Part shown: positions 13,328 to 27,600 of the stretch, piece by piece | Position numbering within the stretch: position 1 is the first letter of the stretch | Layout of the letters: every line of letters starts with the position of its first letter | NCBI GenBank assembly: GCA_024305405.1 | Contig: JAKNDB010000086.1 | Location: 1,797,001-1,861,000, forward strand | Source of the DNA: Dirofilaria immitis | Taxonomy: Eukaryota > Nematoda > Chromadorea > Rhabditida > Onchocercidae | Direction: 5' to 3' | Length of the DNA stretch: 64,000 nt | Made by a program: the position numbers and the translations under genes | The notes under the pieces: model-generated | What the model was told of the DNA's origin: nothing | The model's database searches: none | Seen by the model: only the letters and a program-made list of their open reading frames with translations

Positions 13328-16300
13328 TTAATATCGTCCACTCTGTGTTGCATGATTCATTGCCTGCGTAGTAGCCGCTGACGTTGCTGCCCGAGCTGCT
13401 TCTGATACTGCCTAAAAATAGAAGCTATAAAAACTATCCACTTTTCCTTTGTCAGCAAAATCCCTGATTCCTGAAAGAAAAAAATTAACAGAGTTGAGCA
13501 ACTTCTATTATTCGTTTTCGCACAACTTTACATCATTTATAATACTGTTTGCACTAATTAAAATAAGTGTCCAAATTATAAATCTTCCGTTTCATTTCTT
13601 AGATTTTTCGCGATGTTCCTTGAGGTCCCCATCAATTAAAGTCAACTTTCCTCCTTATAAAAATAGTACTGGTTGAATCAAATTATCTAGTTAGAAATCA
13701 TTACGTGATTCTAAGCATGAATTTAAAGTTTTCCTTAAATTTATAAGATAAATAGTTCATTTGCATTAAAATAAGGAAGAAAATTCCCGACGCTATATCG
13801 ATGTTTTCATATTTTTTAAATGTTAGCCCTACCAAAAAGAAAGGCATTTACTATATATGAATCAACAAGTACCTTTTGAACGTTTCGATCGGCCATAACA
13901 CCATCGGAAAATTCTTTACGTGCTTTGTCCAGACTAAAACCGGCACCACGATAAAAGCGATGAACTCTGAATAATGCAAATACCATTCCAACGAATGAAG
14001 CCGTGAATGCAATCGCCGATATAATCATTATGAAGGACGTGAATATACTATGGCTAAAAGGATTCATCATAATCACACCAAATAAAAAAAAGTAAAAATT
14101 TTTTGCGGATATAACTATTACAGTTCATTAATTAATAGCAGCAAATATATGCGAATTAAACAAATATGCGAAATATTAAGGACTAAACAGGCAAAATCTT
14201 TATAATTACTTCCGAAAAAAAATTTTATTGGTAAATATTTTTGACCGAAATGAAACGATGAAAAAGACAATCAAAAATACGAAAATTTACTGAAATGTGT
14301 TAATAGCATTAATCCAACCACAAGCATATTGTGACAAACCAAGTGCTTGCACCAGTGTGAATATTGAATGAAAGAAAAGGACAATAAAAAATAGCATGAA
14401 GCTGAATGAGCTGTCATTTCTGAAATGTGGTAGAAATATCAGCATTTTTTGATGTACATAATATGCTTCATCGATCTTCGAATAAACATTTCGAGTAAAA
14501 TTTTGCAACCTTTTTGTGGTTGAGAAAAGGAAATGTAACAGCTATATACTCAGCTATAAAACATTAAGCTAAACACATTAATACGCTCCCCGACAAACAC
14601 ATTAATAATTCCTCCGTTTTTTTTTTATAAATTTTGGATTTATTCAAAACAGAACTTTGTCTCCTTCATTATTTCAGGCTTAATTTCTGCAAAGATTTCA
14701 AAGCAACTGAATAAAATATATATGACAAACCTGAAGGCCTTGTAGACAGGACGAAACCAGAATAGAAATGAACAGGAAGAGAGCAACAAAATCTGTATAA
14801 TTGCAAGAACTAATATGCCAACAGGTCCGCTACCAAAAATAACGTAAAAGAAAGAGGCAACGACATTGACTGTCAAAGCCAGTACATAAGTCAAAAAAAC
14901 GTAATAAACTAATGTTACCGTGTGTTGAAATTGTACTGGGATCTCTACTTCGATGTCCTAAAATAAAACATAAAATAAGCCCCATCTTTTTCTAATTTAT
15001 TTAACTATATATACAGTTTAAAAAAGAAAAACTTATTTTGAAGCATATTTGAGGAATTAAGACTATAGTAAAAAACGAATTAAAAGAGATTCAAATCCTT
15101 TTCAGTTATTACTTGATTTTTTCGAATAAATTTGTCTCTCTAATAACCAAATTTATCTCTACGATATATATCCTATCGAATAAGACAAAACTAACGAAAC
15201 ATATAACCACAATCTTACGAAACATATAACCACAATCGAATTTGAAACAACTTCGCAATTCAAGGAAGAAAGGATGTCTTATAATTCCTTGGATATTCAT
15301 TCTAAGATACCTGATAGAAACATGGCTGTAGTGGAATACAGGATGGGAGTGGTGGCCAATTATGAGGTCGTGTGGTTCTCGAAGAAGCACTACGACCATC
15401 TCCGGTTCGTTGTTGGCGTTCTAATTCTTGTTCTCTCCTGCGCAATTCCTGTGCTTTTCGCTCTAACTCCTCTTGACGTCGAAATAGTTCATCATTGCTC
15501 ATTACTGGTACCGCCGTTCTTGCTGGGATTGTTCCAGATGTAGGCTGAAACTCAAAATGTTGTTGAAACAGCATGAATTTGAAAAAAATAGAATCTGAAA
15601 AATCAATAATTCAAATTGAAATTCATTTAATTATAATCCATTTTATTCTCAAATAAACTACCCATCATTTCTCGAATTTCCATCTGTTGCAATTTCAGTG
15701 TATTATTAAGAAACTGAATTGTAACTTTTTATCAATAAAATACGCATTCTACCATCGTAAGCAACAAAAAATATTTGCCAATCATAATACTTAGAATAGT
15801 TGTTCTTATTGCATCATTTACTTAGGTCTCTAGATAATCTAAACATTTATGCCAGAATCTGATTAATCAGAAAACAGTTTTTAAGACTCTTAATTTTTTT
15901 CACACAATCGAATTTTTCCAAGTGGCGATTGGGAAGAAGACAAAAAGGAATTGATGGAAATAAGCTAGATTGCATGCCTATAATTGAAACACTGTTATAT
16001 ATTACATTATCTTTCTGATTGTACTTCATTTTTGGGATTTTTTGTGCACGATAAACATTATGAGATGATTTGCCATGAATAATTCTTCAAAAACTTATAT
16101 CCATGTTTGAAGATAAAAGTTTGCAGATCATATTCATCATGAAAAACATCAAAAGTATGCAAGGAATCAAACATCTGACATTAGTGATAAAATTTTCTGA
16201 AATCATGATATAAGAGGAATAAAGAATTCATTCCTGTTAAGTAATAATTCCTCTTTTCACAAATTTCATGAAAATTTCACACAAGTCAATCTAAATAGTT

Positions 16301-17567
16301 ATTTAAATGTATTCATAATGCATTTTAATATATTTTTAAGCGAAAAGAAAATTGGGTAACAAAAAGATAACAATGAGACCAAGAGAGATGGACATAAAAT
16401 AAAACCAGCATACAAACTATCGATTAATCAATAACTTATACGCTAGGAAAAGACCTGAATTAAATACAGTCCGAACATACTTTTTAAAACCATATCAATG
16501 GTTCAGGAAATCGATCTGACTGCATACCGTGTTTCACAAAGAACAACTATCATAAATTTTTCCACAATGAGTTAAAAAATAGGAAAAAAAGTATGAAGGA
16601 TTAAAAATTGTAAAAGTGTAAAAAATAGAGAAAGAGAAAGATCAATATTGAGAAACAACAATGACGACAAACAAGTTATGTAGCGATAGACAACTTTAAG
16701 CTTGTAATTAGCAGTTCAATGATTTAGCCACTATCATACTCTGTCACATCAAATTTATTAAATGTCAATGTATAAAATCTCGGTCATCGACTTCCAAACA
16801 CGTCATGAGATATGTCTAAATCAGACAGACCAAAGCAGTAATCTATGTGAGAAACCCAAAATATTTTACTTGGTCTGTTTATTTCCACTGCAGCATTTTT
16901 TAAGCCTCATTTATTTTCATTCAGCTGTTTTATAAGCTATAATCTGATCAAGTCTCTTTCCAAATCAACAACATTTATTATATAAACAATAGCACTGCAG
17001 CAAATCGAAAGTCTGTTATTTTTGATATAAAAACAATTGAAAATTAATAAGTATTTAGTTTACTAAGATATTACCTGTGCGAGAGACACTGGAGGAGCAG
17101 ATCGAGCATTTCGTTCAAATGGATTGAAATCTTCATTGAGATCTGTTGTCTCTTGGCTAACAGCTTGTTGCACACTCGGGTCCTAAGTATCAGTTTTCAA
17201 CTAACATTTTGAGAGTGCTTGAATACGCTCGCTTAATTTTAGATGAAAGATTATAAATTATAAGAAGTCAATAATAACCAATTGTCAAACAAATTTTTAC
17301 TGTTAGCAGCTTTGTATGAAAGACAGTAACGATTTAAAAAATGACTGCATTAAACGCACTGTTTTTTCATTTACGCTCCTTTTATAAAGAAGAACGATGA
17401 ATTAAATAGTATTCGAAGTTCCTATGGCAAGTGTATGAAATCATTTACGTATGAATTAAACCAAAGTTTTAAGATGAATATCTCTACACCTTTGAATTTT
17501 GAAGCGATAAGTTTCGTTAACATACCGCAAATGGATCCGCGAATGGATTCGAATTCAAACCTGCCAT
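13328..17567 (-). CDS. scm-1: Secretory carrier membrane protein (SCAMP)
   Basis: Seven coding exons on the minus strand: 17526-17567, 17075-17182, 15311-15544, 14731-14957, 14291-14419, 13873-14053, 13328-13411. They join in phase to about 334 residues, the usual SCAMP length. The N-terminus begins [14 protein letters not shown], and a second NPF follows (FNPFERN); these bind EH-domain endocytic proteins. Next come a charged coiled coil rich in [19 protein letters not shown], four membrane segments, and the conserved cytosolic loop between the second and third membrane spans, [11 protein letters not shown]. The tail [21 protein letters not shown] then [12 protein letters not shown] is typical of the family. 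SCAMPs act in post-Golgi and endosomal membrane traffic. The 1.5 kb intron 15545-17074 shows nothing notable except a short tandem duplication near 15191-15237 in the next intron. No frameshift is seen. Confidence 0.95.
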
Positions 17568-19064
17568 CAGTTACAACCACTTTCACCCGGTCGGCGTATA
17601 CTATGCACTACAACACAGATCAACTTCTCTGTAAAACAAATTAGTATACATTTTGTTGAGAATATTTGTATAATTATTCATCACAAAGTGATATATACAT
17701 GAACAGTTTCCGCAAAGAATATTACATATGCGCATTAATGGATACTATTAGTGGATTCAATCGAAGATGTAACCAACAACTGAAGTAATCATTCATTCGG
17801 ATTACAGAATTTTTACTGCTAACTCGGCTGAAAAAAACCTAATAACCCAGTAAATTAACTGCACAAAATCGCACTACCACCAACACACCTGATCATTTTT
17901 CCCGTCATGAACATGTAACGCGTCCAAATACGGTCCTAATCGCGACATGCAAATGTTTGTGTCAGCTCGACATTATGGGCTATATAAAATGCGATCTTCG
18001 CAATAGAGTGTCACTTTTTTAAGTTCGTTGTACATAATTTTGACATACTACTTTAAGTTCAGTGAGAAACTATAGGTCTTATTAACGAATAATTAAAAGA
18101 GGGAAAAAGGAAGAGAACGTCCACAACATTGCTTTGTAAATTCCCGAGATATTTCGAGCAAAATAGGAGGGAAATTATAAATAATCGCTTTCTAAGGTGT
18201 TTCTTAAGTTTCAGTAATCCTTTTCTAACTGGCATATTTCTTATATACTTTTTTCTTGTTTTATTGGAATCTATTAATTCGATAAGCGTAATAGAATTTA
18301 TATTTGTCCCATCCTGCACTTTTCTATTGTCGCTAACTACTATCGATGAATTCAATGTTAATTAGATTCTAAGACTCATATACTGATTCTCATCACTTAT
18401 TTAGAGTTTTCTCAGTTCATTATGATTGTTATATATAGAGATTCAATTTTTAGCGATTATTAATTTTGGTCGCTGAAACTTAGCAATTAATTCTTGATAA
18501 TATGATTCCGAAATGAGGTTAAAAATATGGTTTTCGTTCTTACGTCATTTCTTATATTGGTGATGATATTATGTCATTTGTATTGGAATTTTTTGTAATT
18601 GAAACACCAGTCTCGTTTGAATTTTACTTTTGGTCACTTGATCTAAAAATAGTCTGACAATGCCGAAAATGATATAAAACATGGACTTTTTATTCCCTTC
18701 AGGGTTACAGCTTTTTATAGATGAAATTCAAACTAACAAGAAGAACAACATCTTCCTTTATTTTACGAGAAATAAATAATAATCTTCGATGCATTATTGA
18801 ACGTAAGCAAACAAGATACGATCGGAACATGAGAGTTTTATTTATGCTTCAATTATTTCTAGTTACTCTATCATTTTTCACTTAAAAATAAACTGTATTA
18901 TTCTAAAGTCTAATGGACTTTGAAGGGCTAATGAGCACATCTGAATGCATTCTACAAAACAGTATGATATAGGAGGACATGTCTTGCTATATTACACAAT
19001 TATAGAGAAATTAAAGCCCGAAATTTTGACACTTCTGATTTCTTCCTTGTCTGAGTTTCAAATA
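17568..19064. other. Intergenic between SCAMP 5' end and nlp-12 3' end
   Basis: About 1.5 kb between two minus-strand genes. The SCAMP promoter should lie in the first few hundred bases; a TATATAAA-like motif occurs at 17979-17986 but on the plus strand. No coding exon is recognised. Overlapping short open frames on both strands around 18059-18365 lack any family feature. Confidence 0.45.
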
Positions 19065-21850
19065 TCAATAGAAATAGTCTGGTGCTTCGTCCATACCTCT
19101 TTTCCCGAATTGTAACGGTCGAAAGCTCTTTTTCCCGAATTGTAGTGGTCGATGGCCATCTCGCTTACCGAACTGCAAAATGATATTTATACTACGTAAT
19201 TTGCATTATCAACCAATTCCAAATTTTTTCTTTAATTCAAAAATTTGATTTTCTTCTAATACAGAAGTCGTATTTCGTTCAATACCTCGAAGGGCGGCGA
19301 TCGCTTATCCTTTTATTTTTTTAAAAAATGAGTGAAATTACTTTGAAAGTATAATTAATCTCTGGAACTTGTTTTAAGATTAAACTATTATCACTATAAA
19401 CGAAAAACGGTTGTATAAAAGACTGACTTGATCCATTGAGGAAACTTTAATTTTGATAAATTTTATTTATCAAAATATAAAATTTATTATTTTTAAATAA
19501 AATTTATCAAAATTAAAGTTTCCTCAATGGATTAAGATATAATGAGGCTTAAGAAAACTATCACTGCTCATATCATATCAATTGCTATTACGTTCGGAGG
19601 TATTGGTACGGAGTGATACCACTTAGCTTTTCAAAAAATTCGCTGATTTTGTTAAATTCATCTTCAGTAAAGTATTTTCATGTATTTTTAATTAAAATTT
19701 ACTTAACGTAACAACTTTTCATATCATATGATTAGTAATCAGTTAATTTAAAGAAAATGACATTACATTCATCTTCAGACATCATAATACAGAAAGTAAT
19801 GACATGTAAAATTTTGCCAATCGAATAAAACAATTAGCGGATTGAATTTACTGTCATTATAATAGACTAACCTTTATGAAAGCAATTATAAATGATGTGT
19901 CTTAAAAACAGAATAAATTCTGAAATGTCTGGAAAAATTTTTCCGGTTAAACGAGAAAATAAAGATGTGAAATAGACTACACGCACAGTCTAAGCAATAA
20001 CTCGTCAAAGGGAGCAGCAGATCTCGCAAAATATTTGAAGAGTCCGTACTAATATTATTTACTGATATTCAGTTTCTTCTTTTCTTTGTTCTAACTCATT
20101 TCTAGTTTTCAAATATTTTTAAATTCTAACGAAAGCTAAAGAAAATTCTTTTTATTTCAAATGAAAGCTTCTTGATCTTTTCCCTAATATAGTTGTTACA
20201 GTTTTAATTTGAGGCTTTGTCATTAATTCAAAACTATTATTGTTCATATTAAAAATTCTAAATCTGTTCAAAATTAAAATAAATTGAGAAATTAAAGAAA
20301 CTGTTTGATTAAGCTCATAATTTAGAACTGTACAGGTCTATATGCTAACAAAGGTACTAAAAAAGTATGCCAAAATCGAGATTGAATGTTGTCTGTTAGC
20401 ATAAAAGATGAAATAAAAAAGTGGTAATGGTAATTAGATTGATCAGATTCGAGTGTTACTATTTTATAAGGTCAAAAATTGATTATATTGTTTTTATTTG
20501 GCCAAAAAATATTTCTAAAAGCTATCTAGTGTTGTTCGGGTTTTTGAAAGGCAATGAATGGGATATCCTGCAACAGAAATAAATCCTCATAGCAGGTATC
20601 ATTCAGTGATTTTCTTTTCCTCTCTGCACTCTTCTGATATCTGCAAATAATGACGACTGAAGAAAGGTGAAAGTACGGCGGAAGCCATTTTCAGAAACTT
20701 CACATTCGTGTGACCTTTACGGCGCTGCATATAGTTTTCGAAGGGATTTATCATTCATTCCTAATATCTTATATTATCATTGTTTCTAATATGCATTTAA
20801 ATAAAATAATGGTAAATGTGCTAAAATTTAACTAAAAGTAAGCATTATATCGCTGATAATAATAATGTGTAAATCTGAACACTATGTCATAAATTGATAA
20901 TAATATTAAACTATTATAACATTATTTTATCAACTCATGATTTCATCAGATGCTCGTATAATATTTGGCTTTTTTTATAAAACTACTAAAGCAGAAAATT
21001 TTTCCTCTTTTCTAAAATAATCAAAATGTTCTTATTTTGTTGACTAAGTTTTCTTCTTAGCAATATATTTTTTCTATCATTCGTTTTCTTTTTATTCTCT
21101 TTGGAGGTTTTTTCTTTTTATTTTCAGTTTCCACTTCAATTAATTTTATATTATTCGTAATCCATGTTTTTTTTTTTTTTTTTTTCATTTCCTTTGTTTA
21201 ATTATTGAAAATGCAAAATTTCTTATACATCAAAAATGAAGTCATAGTCTGAGAATTCCTGAATTATTCTGAAACAGCTCTTAAATACAAATTGTATTAT
21301 GGTTCATATTACATAGAACCTTATTTGTAAGCACTTCTTGATTCGAATTAATTTAAGGACTTTAACAAATTTGAACTTTTTAAAATTGGCATTCAAAAAA
21401 ATTTCAAAAAAATGAACAAAATTCTTTTTGAACCAAGCGAGTCATATATATAGTCACGAATAAAACAAAAAGTTGTACCAAACAGAATAAAACTTTTTAA
21501 AGCTTAAGGAAATTTCTTTTTTTTTAAATAACTCATCCAGATATATATTTTTGATCTATGAATCCATAAACTAAATATTTTTTGAAATATTGGATTAAGT
21601 ATAGTTTTCTTTGCTTTGGAACAATACTATCGTATTTTTAAATGCCGATCGCAGTTTGAAATGCTCGCTAGATCTAATTTGATTCGATTTAAAAAAAAAA
21701 AAAAAAAGAGAGAGAAAGGAGAGAACCAACCTGCAATGGTCGGTAATCTCTATCTTGCCTGTCAAATCGTTCGGATTGTAAATTGCAATTCGCAGCAATA
21801 CTAATGAAACCAAGAATGAAGAGTATTGAAGTAATCCAGCAGCGGAGCAT
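19065..21850 (-). CDS. nlp-12: NLP-12 type CCK/sulfakinin-like neuropeptide precursor
   Basis: Two coding exons on the minus strand, 21731-21850 (40 codons) and 19065-19172 (35 codons plus stop), with consensus GT/AG ends and matching phase 0, give a 75-residue precursor. It starts MLRCWITSILFILGFISIAA, a clear signal peptide. Three amidated peptides follow, each ending RPLQFG before a dibasic site: DYRPLQFG-KR (split by the intron after Q), DGHRPLQFG-KK and SFRPLQFG-KR. A short acidic tail ends PDYFY. C. elegans NLP-12 releases DYRPLQF-amide and DGYRPLQF-amide, so the first peptide is identical and the second differs by one residue. In C. elegans it is made in the DVA neuron and acts on CCK-like receptors. 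The third copy is an apparent lineage difference. Family assignment is strong. Confidence 0.92.
19431..19532. repeat. Perfect 39-bp inverted repeat (hairpin) in nlp-12 intron
   Basis: Arms 19431-19469 and 19494-19532 are exact reverse complements over 39 bases, with a 24-base AT-rich loop. The arm begins ATCCATTGAGGAAACTTTAA. Perfect arms suggest a recent origin: a palindromic MITE or a small inverted duplication. An RNA hairpin function is possible but not shown. Confidence 0.85.
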
Positions 21851-23842
21851 TTCCCAAGACGAGATTTCTTGACCAGCAGATATACGTCAAACACGCTATA
21901 ACAACATAATAACTTACTTTTGCAAATAAAGTACGCAAGCGAATGCCACACTGCGCGAATTCACCAAAATTAACTAGTGGTAATCAGATCTGAAACCCTA
22001 TTATAGTAGTAATGTGGAACCTGACTGGCACATAAATTTATTTTACGAGTCCCATGAGGATTAGACCTCATTATCAACCATAGGAATGTCATTTCATTAG
22101 CTCTGAAGCCTGTCACATCACACCTACAAAATAACGTAACTTGCGAGAGAATAGGCGAAGGACGTAAGATTATGGACATGAGATGAATGCTGAATGTACT
22201 ACAGAATAAGAAATATTTAATACTGATTAAAGTAGACCAATCCTTCATACATGTTATATGAGGATCAAAATCATTTCTCTCATTTAATTTCATAAATAAC
22301 AAAGACATATATCTTTCGCATTTTCAATTAATAACGTAAAATCATTTCAACTAATTTCACATATAAACTAATTTCACATATACGATGAACACCTGATTTT
22401 AGTTCAATGTAATGGATCGTCGTTTATTGGAGAACTGAAAAGTTGTAAGCGAACAAATTTGATTCATTATAGTCGTATTGAATTTATGAATGAACTGCTG
22501 ATGTTTTAAAATTATTGTAGCTAATGAAAAATTTGTTGTTAAGAACTAAATTCTAATGTTAAATTAATTCATTTTTCAACATAAATTTTTACTAGTTTGT
22601 TGGCTGATGAACAGACTAGTTATTAAAAACTAGATCTTGGCATTAAATTAGACTTTCAAATATAAATTCTTGATTTAAATAGCATTATCAGATTGGTCCA
22701 AATTCATTGGTTTGATTGTCTATCGTTGTAAATTTTGCGAAGCATATATTTCCTGTAAAATCTAAATTTTTTGATTTATTTTTATTTCAAAAAAATTTAC
22801 TGATAGAAGAAAATAGATAGCATATTGCCTATTTTCAAAGCCAAGTGAGTGATGTCAAAGTAAAATAGTTAATTGCTTTAAAGGACATTCTATCCACAAA
22901 TATAATCTGAGTATATACAGGAAAATGGATAATTCTGCTCAGTTTGGAATAAAGTGAAAAAAAACCGAATTTGCAGTAATTCAAAGAGTTTATGGTATAA
23001 TACTGCGTTAATCCATTTCTCTTGTGGATAGGCTATTAAAATGGAAATGCTGTATTTAGGTTAATACTGAATTGTAAATTCGTATTAAACGTTATCTTCA
23101 ATTTATAGAGTTTTAACTTTTAAAGAAGAGCGGATTGATGAGAAATAAGTGAAAGCAATCAAAAGATGAAAATTTAGCAACTGCACCCCTGATGAGTATT
23201 ACCTTTCATTTTCTATAATGATATTATACTTTTGTCCTTTTCTCAATTTGAAGGGTAATTGATTTTATTTCGGTCAAATCGATTCTCATCACAAAATTTA
23301 TTTCTTCTTGCTAAAAATGACATCAATTATAAATATAATATAAGGAACGACTTATTAATTACCTGAAAATAAGCTAAAAACTACAAATATACCTATTTTA
23401 TTATTAATTGAAATTATTGCATTCAGCAAAATGTTTTTCATTTTTCATTTATCTAAAAGAACGCTAAAATTTTCTTCTTATGTTAGGTTTTTGAAGCTTA
23501 CAATTCAGCATTGTGCTGAAGAATCAAACTTTGATAAATATTTTGTTTGCAGTGAATTATTAGAAAATGATTTCTAATCACATCTCTTAGCACATATGTT
23601 AATTTTATTTCTTGAAGGATATATTTTTGGAAGCAGTTGAATAATTGTTAGCTATAAATTCAAAGATTGAAATTTTCAAGTCAACTTTAAACGTCCCGCA
23701 ATAGATGAATTAAGTCAAGAAATTTATAAATAAAACGTATAGTTAATCTTCTGTTATTATGTTTCATTCATTTCTCATTATGCATCACTTCTTACTTTTC
23801 TTCGAATTGAAAAATTTCAAAATGCACTGAATAACAGAATAA

Positions 23843-24090
<248 letters not shown>

Positions 24091-24319
24091 TAATTATCAT
24101 TTATAGCTCTGCAACATCAAAAACTTTCCAAACGCTCAAATCTTCAAGAATGAAGCTAACAATGAGAAATCCGAGACTCTTAAATGCCTAAAACTCGAGC
24201 ATTAAGGCTCAAAATTACCGAAAACGTGTAATGAAAGAAATTATGATATATAATTGTACAAAAAAAGTTAATGGAAAAAATAATAAAACAAAAGCAATTA
24301 CAACTTCATTGGAACTGAG

Positions 24320-24600
24320 TTTATCAATTACAATCAGTAATGGATTGCAGCCAGATCTGTCATGCAGCTGATCCACTATGGATAATCCATTTAGATCACA
24401 ATGAATCGATATATATATCTGGTATATATGATCAAAAATCAATGTGAATTAGAGCAATAGGTAAAAAAAAATAATTTAATGCAAAATTTTGATACTAAAA
24501 CGTTCCATCTTATAATAAATACCTCTACTGACATAACAAATTATACATTTTTAGATATGACAGACTCGGCTGCAATCCGTTACTGATTGTAATTGATAAA
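24320..24600. repeat. 33-bp inverted repeat pair, 215 bp apart
   Basis: Left arm 24320-24352 and right arm 24568-24600 are reverse complements at 32 of 33 bases (core TTACTGATTGTAATTGATAA). The whole unit is 281 bp. The size and the arms resemble a small non-autonomous element, but no target-site duplication was established. Confidence 0.7.
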
Positions 24601-27600
24601 ATTATCGTTTTTGCCAACGTAGTTATGAAATTCTTAGTTTTAATTAGAAGATTTTGTACTTAAACTTGATTGCAAGTAAGAATCTCAGGATCATTAGCAC
24701 GGATCTTTTTGTTATCTTCAAGAAAATGAGAAAAATTAAGCTATTGACCAGTAACTTTGACTATAATTTAGAATGCAATAAATAAAATCTCAAAATCTGG
24801 TATGAAATATCTTCTAGTTGCCATTTTTACATCTATAAAAATATTGCTGGCTATTTCTCATCGATATGATAATCAAAAATGCTTCTCTTCATGCTTAGTG
24901 TGAGCAAGACTATTTAAAATTAGTGTTTCAAATTCTGTTCAACATTTGCTGGCGAATAGTCAAAATGACGACGATAAGATCTCTTTGGGAACATCCGATG
25001 AATTGAACAGCATCTGAATTGTATAGAAAAAAATTGTCAAAATCCAATTTAATTTTGGTTTCTTATTATCAAATTCCAATATTGAACTTTTAGATTGTTC
25101 CTAAATTAGATTTAAAGAATTTCTAAAATATCAAACAAATTTTCAACAAACGGAAAAATTATAAACAATAATTTTTTGCAAAAATTTAATTTAAATCTGT
25201 ACAAAGGTACTTTTTCAATAAAATTCGCGTCATTCATCGAAAATTCCATTCTTTTCCATTCACCATCTATAATATTAAATATTCATCGATACATTTCGAT
25301 CTTCAATAACTTTTTATTGCTAATATAGTCAGTATCATTATTAGAAAATTGGAAGTATTGGAAATTATATTCGAAAATTGAAAAAAAATGATTGAAAATT
25401 CGTAAAGACATATATTATAGTCACACTTTCCTTTTCGTAGAATTCTGGACGAATATGCTTTATTGAAAAAAAGTACAAATTTGATTTAAATTTCTTCTGA
25501 AATTTGAGATAGTAAAAATTGTATCTTAGTAGCTATAACTATTATAAAAATATTTTTTATTATCTGCAGGAATGAAATCATTAATTCTCCGAAGAGAATA
25601 TATATATTTAATTCTAGAAATAAACAACCTGAAATCAGAAATCAACTTAGGATTGGATGGATCATGTATTATTTATTACAACGAAGTCAGATTTAAAATA
25701 AAATTTGCCTGCTTATTATTATTATGATGTGTCTCATATTTTTAATATACATTTACATATATAGGAAAAATTTCCATATGTCGTTAGAAGTATATGACAA
25801 TGAATTAATAATAACCATATAATTTGAAATTATGATGCATTGCTTGATAGCATTAATCTTTACTTCGAGAAATTACATTATTAACTCAAATGGCAATATT
25901 TTACTGAGTGATTCCTTTGTTTACTTAATACTGCCTTATTCATAAGAAGGAAATAATCGCAGTCGCATCAAAATGTACATCACTTTGGGGTAGTTCAATC
26001 AATTTAATCAACTGATACTATAAAGGGATCAGAAAAAATGTTCAGTCCTGTCATTTCATACCAAACGTAAATAATGCTTGAAAAGAACTTGCCATTATCT
26101 TCGAAAGGATTTAAGATGACGTTTTCATTCAATCTACTAGTTGGCATGCATTGAATGTTTCAAAAAATATTTAACATTTGAAATGAAACGAATTTTCAAC
26201 TATCATAAAACTTTGAATTCCGAAGAATGTAATGTGAAATAGCCAGTCGTCCTATTTCATCATAATACAGTTAGAGTTTTTATTAGAACGATATACTTTT
26301 TGCATACAAAAATTTTTTGCAGAGCTGTGAAGAGGGAACGAATAAATAAGTAGTAATTAGTGATCACTAAAAAAATGTTCGAATTTTTCTATAAATAAAA
26401 GGCAAATTATCGATAGATTGAAAATTGCACAAAAATTTATAGCCTTCATTTTGGCATAAAATTTTAGAAATTCAGAGTTTGAATAAATTTTTAAGTAGAA
26501 CTAATGAATAGATAATCTCAACAACACATAATTATAGCTACATGATTATAAATTGCAGGTGCTTATAATTTAGATTGCTACTAATCGTGATCATTAAAGA
26601 ATGTAGCAAGCACAAATGCTCAATTCCAGCCTTTAAATAAGTTACAAATTATGGATAATTATAATATCTGGATATATGAAATCTAACAGCACTTGATCAT
26701 TTTAAAAATGCAACTCAATAATTAATCCTTAAAATTAAAGAATAGATGATAGTTAGAAATCACTCCATTCTATGTGAAAGAAGTTCTAATCATGTAAGAT
26801 GAAACATGTGTCACATAGTAATTGTCGAGATAATTATTTCTTACAATTATAAACCAAATTTTCAATTGTTTTTAGCGCAGTATAATTTCCTTTATTACTT
26901 TATTTTGTTCTCGTTACTTTAACCTGAAATTTCTCAATAAAATCTGAAAAATTCCAGATAGAAATTTGAAGTGGTCACAAAAATAGCGTAGAAATTCAAA
27001 TAATAAAAAACCAATAAACCTTATATGAAAACTTACGGATGTAGAAATATAAAAGAACAAGCATAATTCGTACTCTGATGTTATAAAAAAATCATTAATG
27101 GTACTTAATATTTTTAGCATGACTGAAATTAAAACATTGTGTACCCAGTAATACGAAAAATTAGAAAAATCAAAAGACCCGTTATATTTTCAAACACTGA
27201 ACAGAGGTAAAAACTCGTGCTAACTCGTGCTTCAATTATCAGAGATAAAATTTAGTTTAATTCTTCAGAGAACAAATGATAAAAAAAAATTGAAAAGTAA
27301 CCAAATATTTTTATATGTCGACGATGTTAGCTAATATTTTTGGCATTCACTTTAAACCCGAATCTTATCATTTGTAATGAAATAATGAAACAAATGATTA
27401 ATTGATTTGAGAATATAGCAAAATTTATTTCCATGCAATTTTCTTGAACTGCTTAAAACCTTCGCTAAGGCGAAGAGACTTTCTTATTCTCAGGTAGATT
27501 TAAAAATTTTCGGACTAATAATTTTACCGATCAAATCGTTAGTATTTTAAGAATACTATTGTGAAAGTTTCTCAATTTTTCCTGGCACAGACGTGATAAA

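Noticed and set aside
21595..22308. Two long minus-strand frames upstream of nlp-12
   Set aside because: The first overlaps the nlp-12 signal-peptide exon in the wrong frame; the second has no motif and may be 5' flank.
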